Part shown: piece by piece, positions 28,676 through 36,654 of the stretch
Layout of the letters: every line of letters begins with the position of its first letter
Numbering within the stretch: position 1 is the stretch's first letter
Assembly: GCA_031363055.1 (NCBI GenBank)
Contig: JANLTP010000224.1
Span: forward strand, 1-46,479
Direction of reading: 5' to 3'
DNA: 46,479 nucleotides
Source of the DNA: JANLTP01 sp031363055
GTDB taxonomy: Bacteria; Pseudomonadota; Gammaproteobacteria; Burkholderiales; Burkholderiaceae_E
Position numbers and translations under genes: made by a program
The notes under the pieces: model-generated
Databases searched by the model: none
The model's input: the letters and a program-made list of their open reading frames with translations, nothing else
Told to the model about the DNA's origin: nothing

Positions 28676-28707
28676 GACTTTTTTATCATTTACTGACAAA
28701 TAGTCAG
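28661..28707. promoter_or_regulatory. Paired AACAAATAGTCA/GACAAATAGTCA operator-like repeats
   Basis: TGAACAAATAGTCAA (28661-28675) and CTGACAAATAGTCAG (28693-28707) share ACAAATAGTCA with a 32-bp period, about three helical turns. The second copy is a perfect palindrome (CTGAC, 5-nt gap, GTCAG); the first covers the -35 box. This looks like a repressor site pair. Confidence 0.55.
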
Positions 28708-28725
28708 ATACTTTCAAAGGTGCTA

Positions 28726-29145
28726 TCAGCAGGGGCCAGCAAACTTCCCTTCGAATTTTGTCAACACTTCCGAAGCCTTGGCCTGTTTCGCTTTTTGGGT
28801 ACGAAACACAGAATAGGCATCCGTGCTCACGACTCCAAGGACCTGTACAAGGGTATTTGGACAATCAGCGCGATAACTGATTTTCTTCGGGGTGATTGCC
28901 AAGCTGCTGACCTTGCAGACGCCGACCATCGGGCGCAAATTGAAGACGTTTTCAACATCAGCCAATTGCTCCTTGCCCAAGCAGCGCCTGTCACGTGTAG
29001 GCTCACCAGCTTGACCGCCAATGGTCATCGACGTGCTGATGTCGTAGGCGCCAGGCCGAAGTGGCAGGGACTGCGCTAGTCAGGAGACAGGGACAAATGA
29101 CAACAAGCAGAAGCTAACTGCACACCCGAACATCTGCCTGAACAT
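28726..29145 (-). pseudogene. DUF3617-type periplasmic protein broken by an in-frame TGA
   Basis: Read from ATG 29145 the frame gives a signal peptide (MFRQMFGCAVSFCLLSFVPVS), then TGA at 29082-29080, then L-A-Q-S-LPLRPGAYDISTSMT and a 118-residue remainder in the same frame. The part after the stop fits DUF3617: an LRPGxYxxxxxMT start, RRCLGKEQLADVENVF, a Cys in the middle (VGVCKVSSLAITPKKISYRADCP) and a last FAGPC. These are small secreted proteins of unknown role. A single base change would restore a normal signal peptidase site (A|QS). The stop context is TGA-C, known to be leaky in bacteria, so readthrough or a sequencing error are alternatives to a true pseudogene. Confidence 0.7.
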
Positions 29146-29250
29146 GCCTATTCCCCTGCTGTCGCACTTACCATCGCTCTAATCGTCGTTCGAACCAGCG
29201 TCTTTGGCAGCATGATCAACCGCGCAATTACCGGCGCTTTGATCCGAGGG

Positions 29251-30300
29251 TCATCCCACCTTGGCAATATCCGCCGCGGTAGTAAACGAGTCGGCGAAAA
29301 ATTCATCTTCCGGCAGGCTGCACTTTGCACTGAATTCCGCCTTGGCCGAATCCACCACAATCGGCGCGCCGCAGGCATAAACCTGATAGCCCGACAGATC
29401 CGGAAAATCCTGCATGACCGCACGGTGCACGAAACCACCGCGACCGCTCCATTGGTCCTCCGGCAGCGCATCGGAGATCACCGGCACATAGCGAAAATTC
29501 GGCAACTGCGCCGCCCAACGCTCGCACAACTCGTTCATGTACAGATCCTGCGGGCGCCGTCCACCCCAGTACAAGGTCATCGGCCGTTTGGCGCAGATAT
29601 CACCTTTGATCGCCGCACTCTCGACCAGCGCCTTGATCGGTGCAAAGCCGGTGCCGCTCGCGAGCAGGACCATCGGCTTATCGCTGTCTTCGCGCAAGAA
29701 GAACGTTCCCATCGGGCCTTCGAAGCGAAGAATGTCGCGCTCCTTCATGGCCGGCAGTGTCGTTCCAAACATCGGGTCGGTGAACTTGCCACCCGGCATA
29801 TGACGGACATGCAATTCGATGCGCTCGGCTGTTTGTGGCGCACCAGCCATCGAGTAGCTGCGGCGCGAGCCATCGCGCAAAATGATCTCGACGAACTGCC
29901 CGGCCAAATACTGCAGCTTCTCATTAGCCGGCATCTGCAGCTCAATGACCATGACGTCAGGCGCCGCCTTGCGCAGACTGGCGACGCGAACTGGCATCTT
30001 GCGAATCTGGATGTCGCCGGCCATGACCACCCGCGCCTCGATCGTCAAATCGGACAAGACGCGGGTGCGGCACATCAGTGCCAGCCCCCGAGCGGCTTCA
30101 TCGGCCTTGAGCGCCGCCACACTGTAGGCGTCTTGCTCATAGTCACCGGCCAGCACCTTGGCCTTGCAGGAACCGCAGGCGCCGTTCTTGCAGCCATAGG
30201 GAATCACCACACCCTGGCGCAGCGCCGCCTCCAGGACATGTTCATCGTCACCGACCTCAAACTGCTTGCCGCTGGGCTGCACCAGTACACTACGGGACAT
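29251..30300 (-). CDS. 2Fe-2S ferredoxin:NAD(P)H oxidoreductase (AscD/glucoseen-reductase type)
   Basis: The 349-residue protein has an N-terminal plant-type [2Fe-2S] ferredoxin domain (Cys37, Cys42, Cys45, Cys77; YGCKNGACGSCKAKVL), an FAD domain (RRSYSMAGAP, GPMGTFFLRED) and an NAD domain (LLASGTGFAPIKAL, YWGGRRPQDLYM, YACGAPIVVDSAK). Betaproteobacterial proteins of this layout are usually annotated as CDP-6-deoxy-delta-3,4-glucoseen reductase, but no dideoxysugar genes are nearby, so the true partner is unknown; a general electron-transfer reductase is safer. It is divergent from the SDR gene, with only 16 bp between the start codons. Confidence 0.88.
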   Translation of the reverse strand: MSRSVLVQPSGKQFEVGDDEHVLEAALRQGVVIPYGCKNGACGSCKAKVLAGDYEQDAYSVAALKADEAARGLALMCRTRVLSDLTIEARVVMAGDIQIRKMPVRVASLRKAAPDVMVIELQMPANEKLQYLAGQFVEIILRDGSRRSYSMAGAPQTAERIELHVRHMPGGKFTDPMFGTTLPAMKERDILRFEGPMGTFFLREDSDKPMVLLASGTGFAPIKALVESAAIKGDICAKRPMTLYWGGRRPQDLYMNELCERWAAQLPNFRYVPVISDALPEDQWSGRGGFVHRAVMQDFPDLSGYQVYACGAPIVVDSAKAEFSAKCSLPEDEFFADSFTTAADIAKVG

Positions 30301-30316
30301 AATTCTTAGTCGCTCA

Positions 30317-31354
30317 ATGGTGAAAAACCCACATTATCGCCGGATCGGCGGTACAACTGCCGTCGGCAGGGATGTCAAGCCACGGTACGGCCCTTTGAAC
30401 GGTCGATTGCCGGCGCGATTCAAGCGCCTGCGCGTGACCGTGATCGGCGCCGGCGACGTCGGCGCGCGACTGGTCAAACAACTCAGCGAACGATTCGGAA
30501 CCCGAATTGCGATACTGGCGGTCACCCGCCGTGTCGAGCAAGCGACGCGGCTGCGTGATCTGGGTGCCCGAGTGCTGTCGCTGGATCTGGATGAACGCTG
30601 CGCGCTCAAACGCCTGCGCGGTTTCCGCCAGCGCGTGATTCAACTGGCGCCACCACCGGCCACTGGATTGAACGACCCGAGGACTCGGCACTTGCTCAGC
30701 GCCCTCGGCACGTCGAGCCCCGATTACTTGAATCTGCGCTCTACCGCTGGCACGCAGGCCGCCTGGGTCTATGCCAGCACGACGGGCGTCTATGGTGATG
30801 TGCAGGGTGCCTTCATCGACGAAACCCGGCCGGTCGCGCCAAATAGCGATCGCGCCAAACGCCGCATCAAGGCCGAGCAGTTATGGCGAGCGGCCGGCCA
30901 GCAAGGCGCGGCGCGCACGGTAATCATTCGAGTACCAGGCATCTATGCCGGCGACCGGCTGCCGGTCGAGCGGCTGCAGAAAGGTCTGCCGGCGCTGCAT
31001 GCGAGCGAGGACGTTTACACCAATCACGTCAATGCCGACGATCTGGCGAACATACTGTGGCTGGCGATGCTGCGCGGCCGCACAAACCGTATCTACCATG
31101 CGGTCGATGATAGCGATCTGAAGATGGGCGACTATTTCGATCAGGTCGCCGATGCGATGCAATTGCCCAGGCCACCCCGAAAGAGCCGCGTCGACGTCGC
31201 GCGGATCGTCAGCCCGGCCATGTTGTCGTTCATGCAGGAATCGCGGCGCTTGAGTAACCGCCGGCTGCATCAGGAGTTGCGGGTCCGACTGCGTTATCCG
31301 ACGGTTGCGGACACCCTTTCCGAGGCTGGTAGAATCCGGCTCGGGCCGGAATAG
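30317..31354 (+). CDS. NAD(P)-dependent SDR-type epimerase/dehydratase-like protein
   Basis: The 345-residue protein is taken from ATG 30317; the frame upstream runs into the divergent gene. A Rossmann motif VTVIGAGDVGAR (residues 41-52), WVYASTTGVYGD and RVPGIYAGDRLP identify the extended/atypical SDR (YeeZ-like) group. Tyr of the usual YxxxK is not obvious, so the activity is uncertain. A GC-rich, Arg-rich N-terminus precedes the domain. The stop codon TAG lies within the first 10 nt of the tRNA-Thr gene. Confidence 0.8.
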   Translation: MVKNPHYRRIGGTTAVGRDVKPRYGPLNGRLPARFKRLRVTVIGAGDVGARLVKQLSERFGTRIAILAVTRRVEQATRLRDLGARVLSLDLDERCALKRLRGFRQRVIQLAPPPATGLNDPRTRHLLSALGTSSPDYLNLRSTAGTQAAWVYASTTGVYGDVQGAFIDETRPVAPNSDRAKRRIKAEQLWRAAGQQGAARTVIIRVPGIYAGDRLPVERLQKGLPALHASEDVYTNHVNADDLANILWLAMLRGRTNRIYHAVDDSDLKMGDYFDQVADAMQLPRPPRKSRVDVARIVSPAMLSFMQESRRLSNRRLHQELRVRLRYPTVADTLSEAGRIRLGPE

Positions 31355-31420
31355 CTCAGTTGGTAGAGCAGCGCATTCGTAATGCGAAGGTCGTAGGTTC
31401 GATTCCTATTTCCGGCACCA
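31345..31420 (+). tRNA. tRNA-Thr (anticodon CGT)
   Basis: The 76-nt cloverleaf is complete: acceptor GCCGGAA/TTCCGGC, D arm GCTC...GAGC, anticodon loop TTCGTAA with anticodon CGT, T arm AGGTTCGATTCCT region and encoded CCA end. It is almost identical to E. coli thrW. Its first 10 nt overlap the end of the SDR gene. tRNA-Thr genes of this type are known integration sites, and AT-richer DNA follows. Confidence 0.98.
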
Positions 31421-31617
31421 CGGCCACCAAATCCGACCGCAAGTCGTTGGATTCACTGTGGTGAGTACTTCTCAGCAGCCCCACTACACCTATTTAGTAC
31501 CAAGCATCTCGCGAAATTTCGCAGTCGAATTTGCGCGACATTCGATCAGGGCGGCGGGTTGCTGAGACTCATGTAACCGCTCGGGCACACTCGCTCTACC
31601 CAGAAGTGAGGCTCAAC

Positions 31618-32235
31618 ATGCATAATTTGACAGATCAACTTTCCGTGGGCATGGTTAACGCTGTGGACTTGGGAACTGGAATCTTTCTATCTTTCGCCTT
31701 TTGTGGCTCGATCGCCCTTTTCATCGCCACTAAGGATCGATGGAACTGGTTTGCGATAGCCCGCAGGGGTGCCTCTGGATTACTAGTACTCTTGCTGATG
31801 ATTGTCGGTCTTGTTTAGGGCGAAAATTGGCTGAGTGAACGGCCGGTGATTCAAAGGGAGCTATGGCAAGTACAGCTTGGAAGCTCTAAAGATGAGGTTA
31901 TGTTCAGAAAAGGTATTCCGACAAATAAATGGGCGGGAGACTATTGGACGTATCAGGGTAGCAACAATGAACCGCGCGTCAGCGTATCTTTTCACAACTC
32001 AAAGGTCGATGCAGTTTTCATAGAGCAATCCAACGCAATCTCGGTTAACGGGGTGTTTGTCGGAACCCCTGTAGAAGTTCTGGAAGCGCGTTTAGGAAAG
32101 CCGAGTAAACAGATTGACTCAGACGATAGCCGTGGACGAACGTATCAATACGACGCGTTTAATTCAATTTTCTTTCTAAGCCTCGGCAAGGTGACTACTA
32201 TCGGAATCATGGATCGGAACGCCGCGAACAAATAA
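31618..32235 (+). pseudogene. Two-helix membrane protein split by an in-frame TAG
   Basis: From ATG 31618 (GAGG a few nt upstream) the frame gives 66 residues with two membrane helices (about 18-35 and 48-66), then TAG at 31816-31818, then 138 more codons in the same frame with no further stop until 32235. The second part (ENWLSERP, LGSSKDEVMFRKGIPT, DYWTYQGS, VSVSFHNSKVDAVFIEQ) looks like an extracytoplasmic domain that would make sense only attached to the helices. One base change would join them. Two separate genes with a GTG start at 31846 are the alternative, but the second would then lack any export signal. I do not recognise the family. The region is less GC-rich than its surroundings. 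Confidence 0.55.
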
Positions 32236-32433
32236 AATCGCGAAAATTTAAGTTGCCTGGGGAGGTTTGACCGGCCATTGGCGGCGGAATTCGAAGCTCA
32301 TGGGTGGAATCGAATCGGCGCCAGTGAGATATATCTTTGCATGTACGGTTTTACCGAAGACGCTTCCTTTCGTACCAACGCCGACGCATCCTTCAAGAGC
32401 TCGAAGATAGGTTCAATAGATACGGCTTGGAAG

Positions 32434-33318
32434 TCAGCGCTGCACCCGCCGAGCCCGCTCGGCACTGCGCTCGCGCAGCAACCCGCGTAACGCCAAAACA
32501 GCCTTGTTCGAGTCACTACCGCGCCAGACCAGTGGCGTCACGATATCGCGATGCACCTTCGGCAACGCATGCCGACCGACCGGCGCATCAGGCACAATTT
32601 CAAGCACCGACTCGGGCACGATCGCCAGGCCCGTGCCGGCGGCCACACAGGCGACGATGGCGTGATACGAATGGAGCTCGAGCACGCGGCGGGTCTGCAG
32701 ACCTGAGACGCCGAGCCATCGCTCCAGCACGCGGCGATAGGCGCAACCGCTTGGGAAGGCGATCAACGACGCCGACGCGACCTGCGAGGCGCGCGAAATC
32801 GGCGGATGTGCAGCCGGGCTGATGAGCACCAGCCGCTCACCGAATGCTGGTTCGTGAGCGAGCTCGGGATCGATCGGCGGCTCAGCGGTAAATGCGGCGT
32901 CGAGTTGCCGTTCTGCCAGCAGTTGCAGCAGTTGGTCGTTGGTGCCCGTACGCAGCTCGATGCGCACGTCCGGGCACTGCGTATGAAAGGCGGCGAGCAA
33001 TGTCGGCAGTCGGCTCGCGGCCGTGGCTTCGAGCGAACCGATGCGCAGCAGGCCACTGGGAACACTGTTCGTCACCGCCTGTTGCGCCTCGTCGGCCAGC
33101 GCTAACAACCGGCGTGCATAACCGAGCAGAACCTGACCGTCGGCTGACAGGTGCAAGCGCTGCCGCTCGCGTATAAACAGCGCAACGCCCAGCGAGGCTT
33201 CGAGCTGGCGAATTCGGGTCGTGACGTTCGACTGCACGCGATGCAACTTGCGCGCCGCGCGCAGCACGCCGCCCTCGTCAGCGACGGTCTTGAAGATCTG
33301 CAGATCGGCGAGGTCCAT
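32434..33318 (-). CDS. LysR-family transcriptional regulator
   Basis: The 294-residue protein starts at ATG 33318 (MDLADLQIF). The N-terminal winged helix has the classic LysR pattern (FKTVADEGGVLRAARKLHRVQSNVTTRIRQLEASLGVALFIRE), and the effector domain follows (LRIGSLEATAASRLPTLLAAF, IAFPSGCAYRRVLERWL, GTGLAIVPESVLE). It is divergent from the nitronate monooxygenase gene with 87 bp between, so it most likely controls that gene and itself. The effector is unknown. Confidence 0.94.
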   Translation of the reverse strand: MDLADLQIFKTVADEGGVLRAARKLHRVQSNVTTRIRQLEASLGVALFIRERQRLHLSADGQVLLGYARRLLALADEAQQAVTNSVPSGLLRIGSLEATAASRLPTLLAAFHTQCPDVRIELRTGTNDQLLQLLAERQLDAAFTAEPPIDPELAHEPAFGERLVLISPAAHPPISRASQVASASLIAFPSGCAYRRVLERWLGVSGLQTRRVLELHSYHAIVACVAAGTGLAIVPESVLEIVPDAPVGRHALPKVHRDIVTPLVWRGSDSNKAVLALRGLLRERSAERARRVQR

Positions 33319-33405
33319 GACAACTCTTGATGTTCTCATTTACAGAATATACAGTCTACAGTTATTCACTATCTCGAATAGATTAATTGCGCTAGCATTC
33401 GACCT

Positions 33406-34485
33406 ATGGACACACTGAACGAGCGCACTCGCCGCTTTTGCGAGCAATACCGACTACGCCTCCCCGTTCTGCTCGCACCCATGGCCGGCGCTTGTCCGCC
33501 GGCACTGTCGGCAGCAGTCGCCAACGCCGGCGGTATGGGCGCCTGCGGCGCGCTGCTACTGACGCCACCCGACATCCTTAAATGGTCGTCCGACTTCCGA
33601 TCGTCCAGCAGCGGCGCCTTCCAGATGAACCTCTGGATCCCCGATCCGGCACCGGTGCGCGATGCGGTCCATGAGGCCAGGCTTCGCGAATTCCTGGGCC
33701 AATGGGGGCCGCCGGTCGCCGAGGCGGCGGGCGACGCAACGCCACCCGACTTCGCCGCACAATGCGAGGCCCTGCTGCAGGCCGCGCCGCCGGTCGTGTC
33801 GTCGATCATGGGCGTTTACCCAGCCGATTGGGTTGCCAGGCTCAAGTCGCGCGGCATCCGCTGGTTCGCGAACGCAACCACCGTTGCCGAGGCGCGTGAG
33901 GCGCAAGCGGCAGGCGCCGACGCGATCGTCGCTCAGGGCTCGGAGGCCGGCGGTCATCGTGGCGCATTCGACGCCGCGATGGCCGAGCAAAGGCAGGTCG
34001 GCCTGTTCGCCTTGCTGCCGGCAATCGTCGATGCGGTCAAGGTGCCGGTCATCGCCACCGGCGGCATCGCCGATGCACGCGGTATCGCAGCCGCCTTGGT
34101 GCTGGGCGCAAGTGCGGTGCAGATCGGGACCGGCTATCTGCGTTGTCCGGAAGCAGGTATACCGTCGGCGTGGGCCGATGCGCTCGCCAATGCACAGCCC
34201 GAACAGACGCAACTGACGCGCGCGTTCAGCGGCCGGGCCGGGCGCGGCCTGGCGAACGACTACGTGCGCGCGGCGGCTGCGCCTGATGTCCCAAGACCGG
34301 CGCCTTATCCAGTGCAGCGCGGACTGACGACGGCCATGAATCAACAGGCCAGAAAGAACAACGATGTAAGCCGCATGCAGGCCTGGGCCGGTCAGTCGTC
34401 ACGGCTGGCACGGGCGCAGCCGGCAGGAAGTCTGACCGCAGAGCTATGGCAGCAATCAGAGGCCTTGCTGGGGTGGCAGGCTTAG
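33406..34485 (+). CDS. Nitronate monooxygenase (2-nitropropane dioxygenase family)
   Basis: The 359-residue FMN-dependent TIM-barrel enzyme oxidises alkyl nitronates such as propionate-3-nitronate to aldehydes and nitrite. Family blocks are VLLAPMAGACPPALSAAVANAGGMGACG, AQGSEAGGHRG (178-186, with the conserved His184), VPVIATGGIADARGIAAALVLGASAVQIGTGYL and FSGRAGRGLAND. It lies opposite a LysR gene, a common arrangement. Its natural substrate is not known. Confidence 0.92.
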   Translation: MDTLNERTRRFCEQYRLRLPVLLAPMAGACPPALSAAVANAGGMGACGALLLTPPDILKWSSDFRSSSSGAFQMNLWIPDPAPVRDAVHEARLREFLGQWGPPVAEAAGDATPPDFAAQCEALLQAAPPVVSSIMGVYPADWVARLKSRGIRWFANATTVAEAREAQAAGADAIVAQGSEAGGHRGAFDAAMAEQRQVGLFALLPAIVDAVKVPVIATGGIADARGIAAALVLGASAVQIGTGYLRCPEAGIPSAWADALANAQPEQTQLTRAFSGRAGRGLANDYVRAAAAPDVPRPAPYPVQRGLTTAMNQQARKNNDVSRMQAWAGQSSRLARAQPAGSLTAELWQQSEALLGWQA

Positions 34486-34610
34486 CCCAATCCGCGCGCG
34501 CGATCAACAATTTGTGGCGCAATTCGTTCCAAGCAATTCGCTCGGATTCAGAACCACGATTTCGAATTGCCCAAGAGCGCACCCTGCATTTGTCCTTGTT
34601 CTTGTCTCGT

Positions 34611-34647
34611 TCTTGTTATACGATGTATATCACTATAATATACACGA
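34611..34647 (+). promoter_or_regulatory. brnTA promoter and palindromic operator
   Basis: A perfect -10 box TATAAT (34634-34639) lies inside an inverted repeat with arms TGTATAT (34624-34630) and ATATACA (34638-34644). A -35 candidate is TCTTGT (34611-34616, 17-nt spacing). The toxin ATG at 34648 is only 8 nt past the -10 box. Operator binding by the BrnA-BrnT complex would block the promoter. Confidence 0.75.
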
Positions 34648-34947
34648 ATGATCGATTTATCGGCTGTCACTGGCTTCGAATGGGACTCAGGCAACGCCCG
34701 GAAAAACGACAAGCACGGCGTATCAATGGCTGACGCCGAACAAGTCTTTTTCAATTCACCGTTGTTGTTGCTTTCGGATTCAAAGCACAGCCAGACGGAG
34801 AGGCGCTTTCATGCATTGGGCAAAGCCGATCAAGAGCGACGTCTGTACATTACTTCCACATTAAGGAACTCCGACCGATCCCTTCGCGTGATTTCGGCAA
34901 GAGACATGCACCGCAAGGAGCGCGAAATTCATGAACAAGCGTCATAA
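34648..34947 (+). CDS. brnT: BrnT-family toxin
   Basis: The 99-residue protein matches BrnT (RelE-like RNase toxin): FEWDSGNARKNDKHGVSMADAEQVFF near the start, then RRFHALGKADQERRLYI and LRVISARDMHRKEREIH. BrnT inhibits translation by RNA cleavage and is neutralised by BrnA. It overlaps brnA by 17 bp. The mRNA is predicted to have almost no leader. Confidence 0.93.
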   Translation: MIDLSAVTGFEWDSGNARKNDKHGVSMADAEQVFFNSPLLLLSDSKHSQTERRFHALGKADQERRLYITSTLRNSDRSLRVISARDMHRKEREIHEQAS

Positions 34948-35197
34948 GTCTGTACCCAGATTCTCGAGCGAGGATGCAGAACGAACTTTCTGGGAAAAAA
35001 ATGATTCGACGGAATTTCTGGATTGGACGAACGCCCAGCGCGTGGTGTTTCCGAATCTAAAACCGTCCACGAAGACCATTTCGCTGCGGCTACCTCAACA
35101 TCTTCTGGACGCCATCAAGACGGCAGCCAATGCACGGGACGTACCTTATCAATCACTCATCAAGGTCTGGCTGCAGGAGAAGTTGCAGGGATCTTGA
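34931..35197 (+). CDS. brnA: BrnA-family antitoxin
   Basis: The 88-residue protein matches BrnA: PRFSSEDAERTFWEKNDSTEFLDW, RVVFPNLKPSTKTISLRLP and the ribbon-helix-helix end LDAIKTAANARDVPYQSLIKVWLQEKL. The RHH part binds DNA and, with BrnT, represses the operon at the palindrome upstream. The N-terminal part wraps the toxin. Confidence 0.94.
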   Translation: MNKRHKSVPRFSSEDAERTFWEKNDSTEFLDWTNAQRVVFPNLKPSTKTISLRLPQHLLDAIKTAANARDVPYQSLIKVWLQEKLQGS

Positions 35198-35351
35198 GTA
35201 ACACTGACAGCGGTGTGCAAACGCGCCCGCAACCGCGCGCGCATACCAAAGCGTTGGAAGGCGGACTTTGATGTCGGTTTTTGCATCAATCGCGACGAGA
35301 TTTTATGATTGTCCCTCAGCAACGCAATTCGACAGGATCAACTGAACTTCC

Positions 35352-35888
35352 ATGGACAATCAACCCGCGACACCACCTGACTGGCAGCAAGCAATCTTCA
35401 AGGTTCTGAAGGAAAGCGGCGTACGCCAGATCGCCTTCGTGCCCGACGCTGGACACGCGCATGTCATTCGCAGCGCCATCGCCGACCCGGATATTCAGGA
35501 CGTGGTCCTCACTACCGAAGAAGAAGGCGTCGCACTGGTCTGCGGTGCCTGGCTCGGCGGCCAGCGCGCCGTACTGCTCATGCAAAGCAGCGGGGTTGGC
35601 AACTGCGTCAATATGTTATCGCTTCTGACCAGCGGTAATTTTCCGTTCCTGACCTTGGTAACCATGCGCGGCGAGTATGCCGACTTCAACCCCTGGCAAG
35701 GCCCCATGGGCCGCGCCACCCAAGCGGCGCTCGAGCTGATGGGCATTACCGTGCTTCGAGCATCGGATGCATCGCAGGTCGAGGACGTGGTTCGGGCCGG
35801 CTTAGACGCCGCGTTCGAAGCCGGCGAGCGGGTCGCCGTGCTGCTCGGACAGAATCTGATCGGGCGCAAGACATGGCAGCGCAAATGA
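35352..35888 (+). CDS. TPP-dependent decarboxylase, alpha (Pyr-domain) subunit
   Basis: The 178-residue protein is a stand-alone TPP pyrimidine-binding domain like sulfopyruvate decarboxylase ComD or the N-half of phosphonopyruvate decarboxylase. It has AFVPDAGHAHVI, the catalytic Glu region VLTTEEEGVALVCGAWLGG (Glu56-58), LLMQSSGVGNCVNML and PFLTLVTMRGEYADFNPWQGPMG. It pairs with the beta subunit that starts 10 nt after its stop. The substrate cannot be fixed from sequence: sulfopyruvate, phosphonopyruvate and other 3-substituted pyruvates all fit. No coenzyme M or phosphonate genes are nearby. Confidence 0.82.
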   Translation: MDNQPATPPDWQQAIFKVLKESGVRQIAFVPDAGHAHVIRSAIADPDIQDVVLTTEEEGVALVCGAWLGGQRAVLLMQSSGVGNCVNMLSLLTSGNFPFLTLVTMRGEYADFNPWQGPMGRATQAALELMGITVLRASDASQVEDVVRAGLDAAFEAGERVAVLLGQNLIGRKTWQRK

Positions 35889-35898
35889 CTGCGAAAAA

Positions 35899-36627
35899 AT
35901 GACCGCTATAAAGATGAGCACTCAAAAAATGACCTCTCAAAAAGATGCGTTGAATGCAGGCAACGAACCGTCGGCTGATCGCCACGAGTCGTCGGCTGAT
36001 CGGCTCGAACCGTCGACCGATAGGCGCGAGTCGTCAACTCATCGGCTCGGGTCGTCGGTCGACCGGCGCGAGTTTGTGTCGCGATTGCTGAGTGCTTTAC
36101 CGCACGCACTCGTGGTCACCGGCCTCGGCTCGGCGTCGTATGACGTATTCGCAGCCGGCGATCGTGACGAGAACTTCTATCTCTGGGGTGCCATGGGTGG
36201 TGCCGCTTCAATGGGGCTCGGCCTGGCACTGGCGCAGCCCGATCGGTCAGTCGTGGTCATTACCGGCGATGGCGAACAATTGATGGGCATCGGCAGCCTC
36301 GCCACGATTGCCGCCAAGCAGCCACGTAACCTGACCCTCGTCGTGCTCGATAACGGCCACTTCGGTGAAACTGGCATGCAACGCAGCCATACGAGCCTGG
36401 GCACTGATCTGGTCGCGGTTGCCAAGGGCTTCGGCATTACCGGTGCCATGACCGCTGACAGCCTTGAGCACTGCGGGGCAATTGCCGAGCAAATCACTGC
36501 CCGTCAAGGAACCGGTTTTGTGCAAGTTCGCGTTCGCGCCGATGAGCCGCCGCGCGCCCTGCCGCCGCGCGACGGCTCTTATGTCAAGAACCGCTTTCGC
36601 GCAACGCTCGGACTGAAGCCCTTCTGA
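35899..36627 (+). CDS. TPP-dependent decarboxylase, beta (PP-domain) subunit with repeat leader
   Basis: The 242-residue protein carries the TPP pyrophosphate-binding domain: NFYLWGAMGGAASMGLGLALAQP, then GDGEQLMG (GDG at 123-125) through to DN (Asn152), the standard GDG-x26-30-N motif. It completes the ComDE-like enzyme with the upstream gene. The first 59 residues are unusual: several Met near the start and then five heptad repeats of the type S-x-D-R-x-E-S (residues 25-59). ComE-type subunits normally begin close to RREFVSRLL, so the leader is an added disordered segment or partly untranslated; I kept the first ATG. Confidence 0.82.
   Translation: MTAIKMSTQKMTSQKDALNAGNEPSADRHESSADRLEPSTDRRESSTHRLGSSVDRREFVSRLLSALPHALVVTGLGSASYDVFAAGDRDENFYLWGAMGGAASMGLGLALAQPDRSVVVITGDGEQLMGIGSLATIAAKQPRNLTLVVLDNGHFGETGMQRSHTSLGTDLVAVAKGFGITGAMTADSLEHCGAIAEQITARQGTGFVQVRVRADEPPRALPPRDGSYVKNRFRATLGLKPF
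35971..36075 (+). repeat. Five 21-bp units in the TPP beta subunit gene
   Basis: Five diverged 21-bp units encode SADRHES, SADRLEP, STDRRES, STHRLGS and SVDRREF. The frame is kept. The last unit merges into the first conserved helix of the enzyme. Confidence 0.9.
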
Positions 36628-36654
36628 ACCCAGAAACGCTGAACCCATAAACAA

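Noticed and set aside
28646..28864. 72-codon leftward frame upstream of the AAA_14 gene
   Set aside because: It covers the AAA_14 promoter and the end of the DUF3617 frame, and has no ribosome site or protein-like pattern.
31345..31420. Search for a duplicated tRNA 3' end marking an integrated island
   Set aside because: I saw no second copy of the tRNA end and no integrase gene in the window.
31511..31539. Palindrome GCGAAATTTCGC and nearby GTCG/CGAC arms after tRNA-Thr
   Set aside because: It may be an operator or chance; no promoter or regulator could be tied to it.
32278..32490. 70-codon frame after the broken membrane protein
   Set aside because: It overlaps the LysR 3' end, composition is not convincing, and no family is recognised, although GGGGAGG lies upstream.
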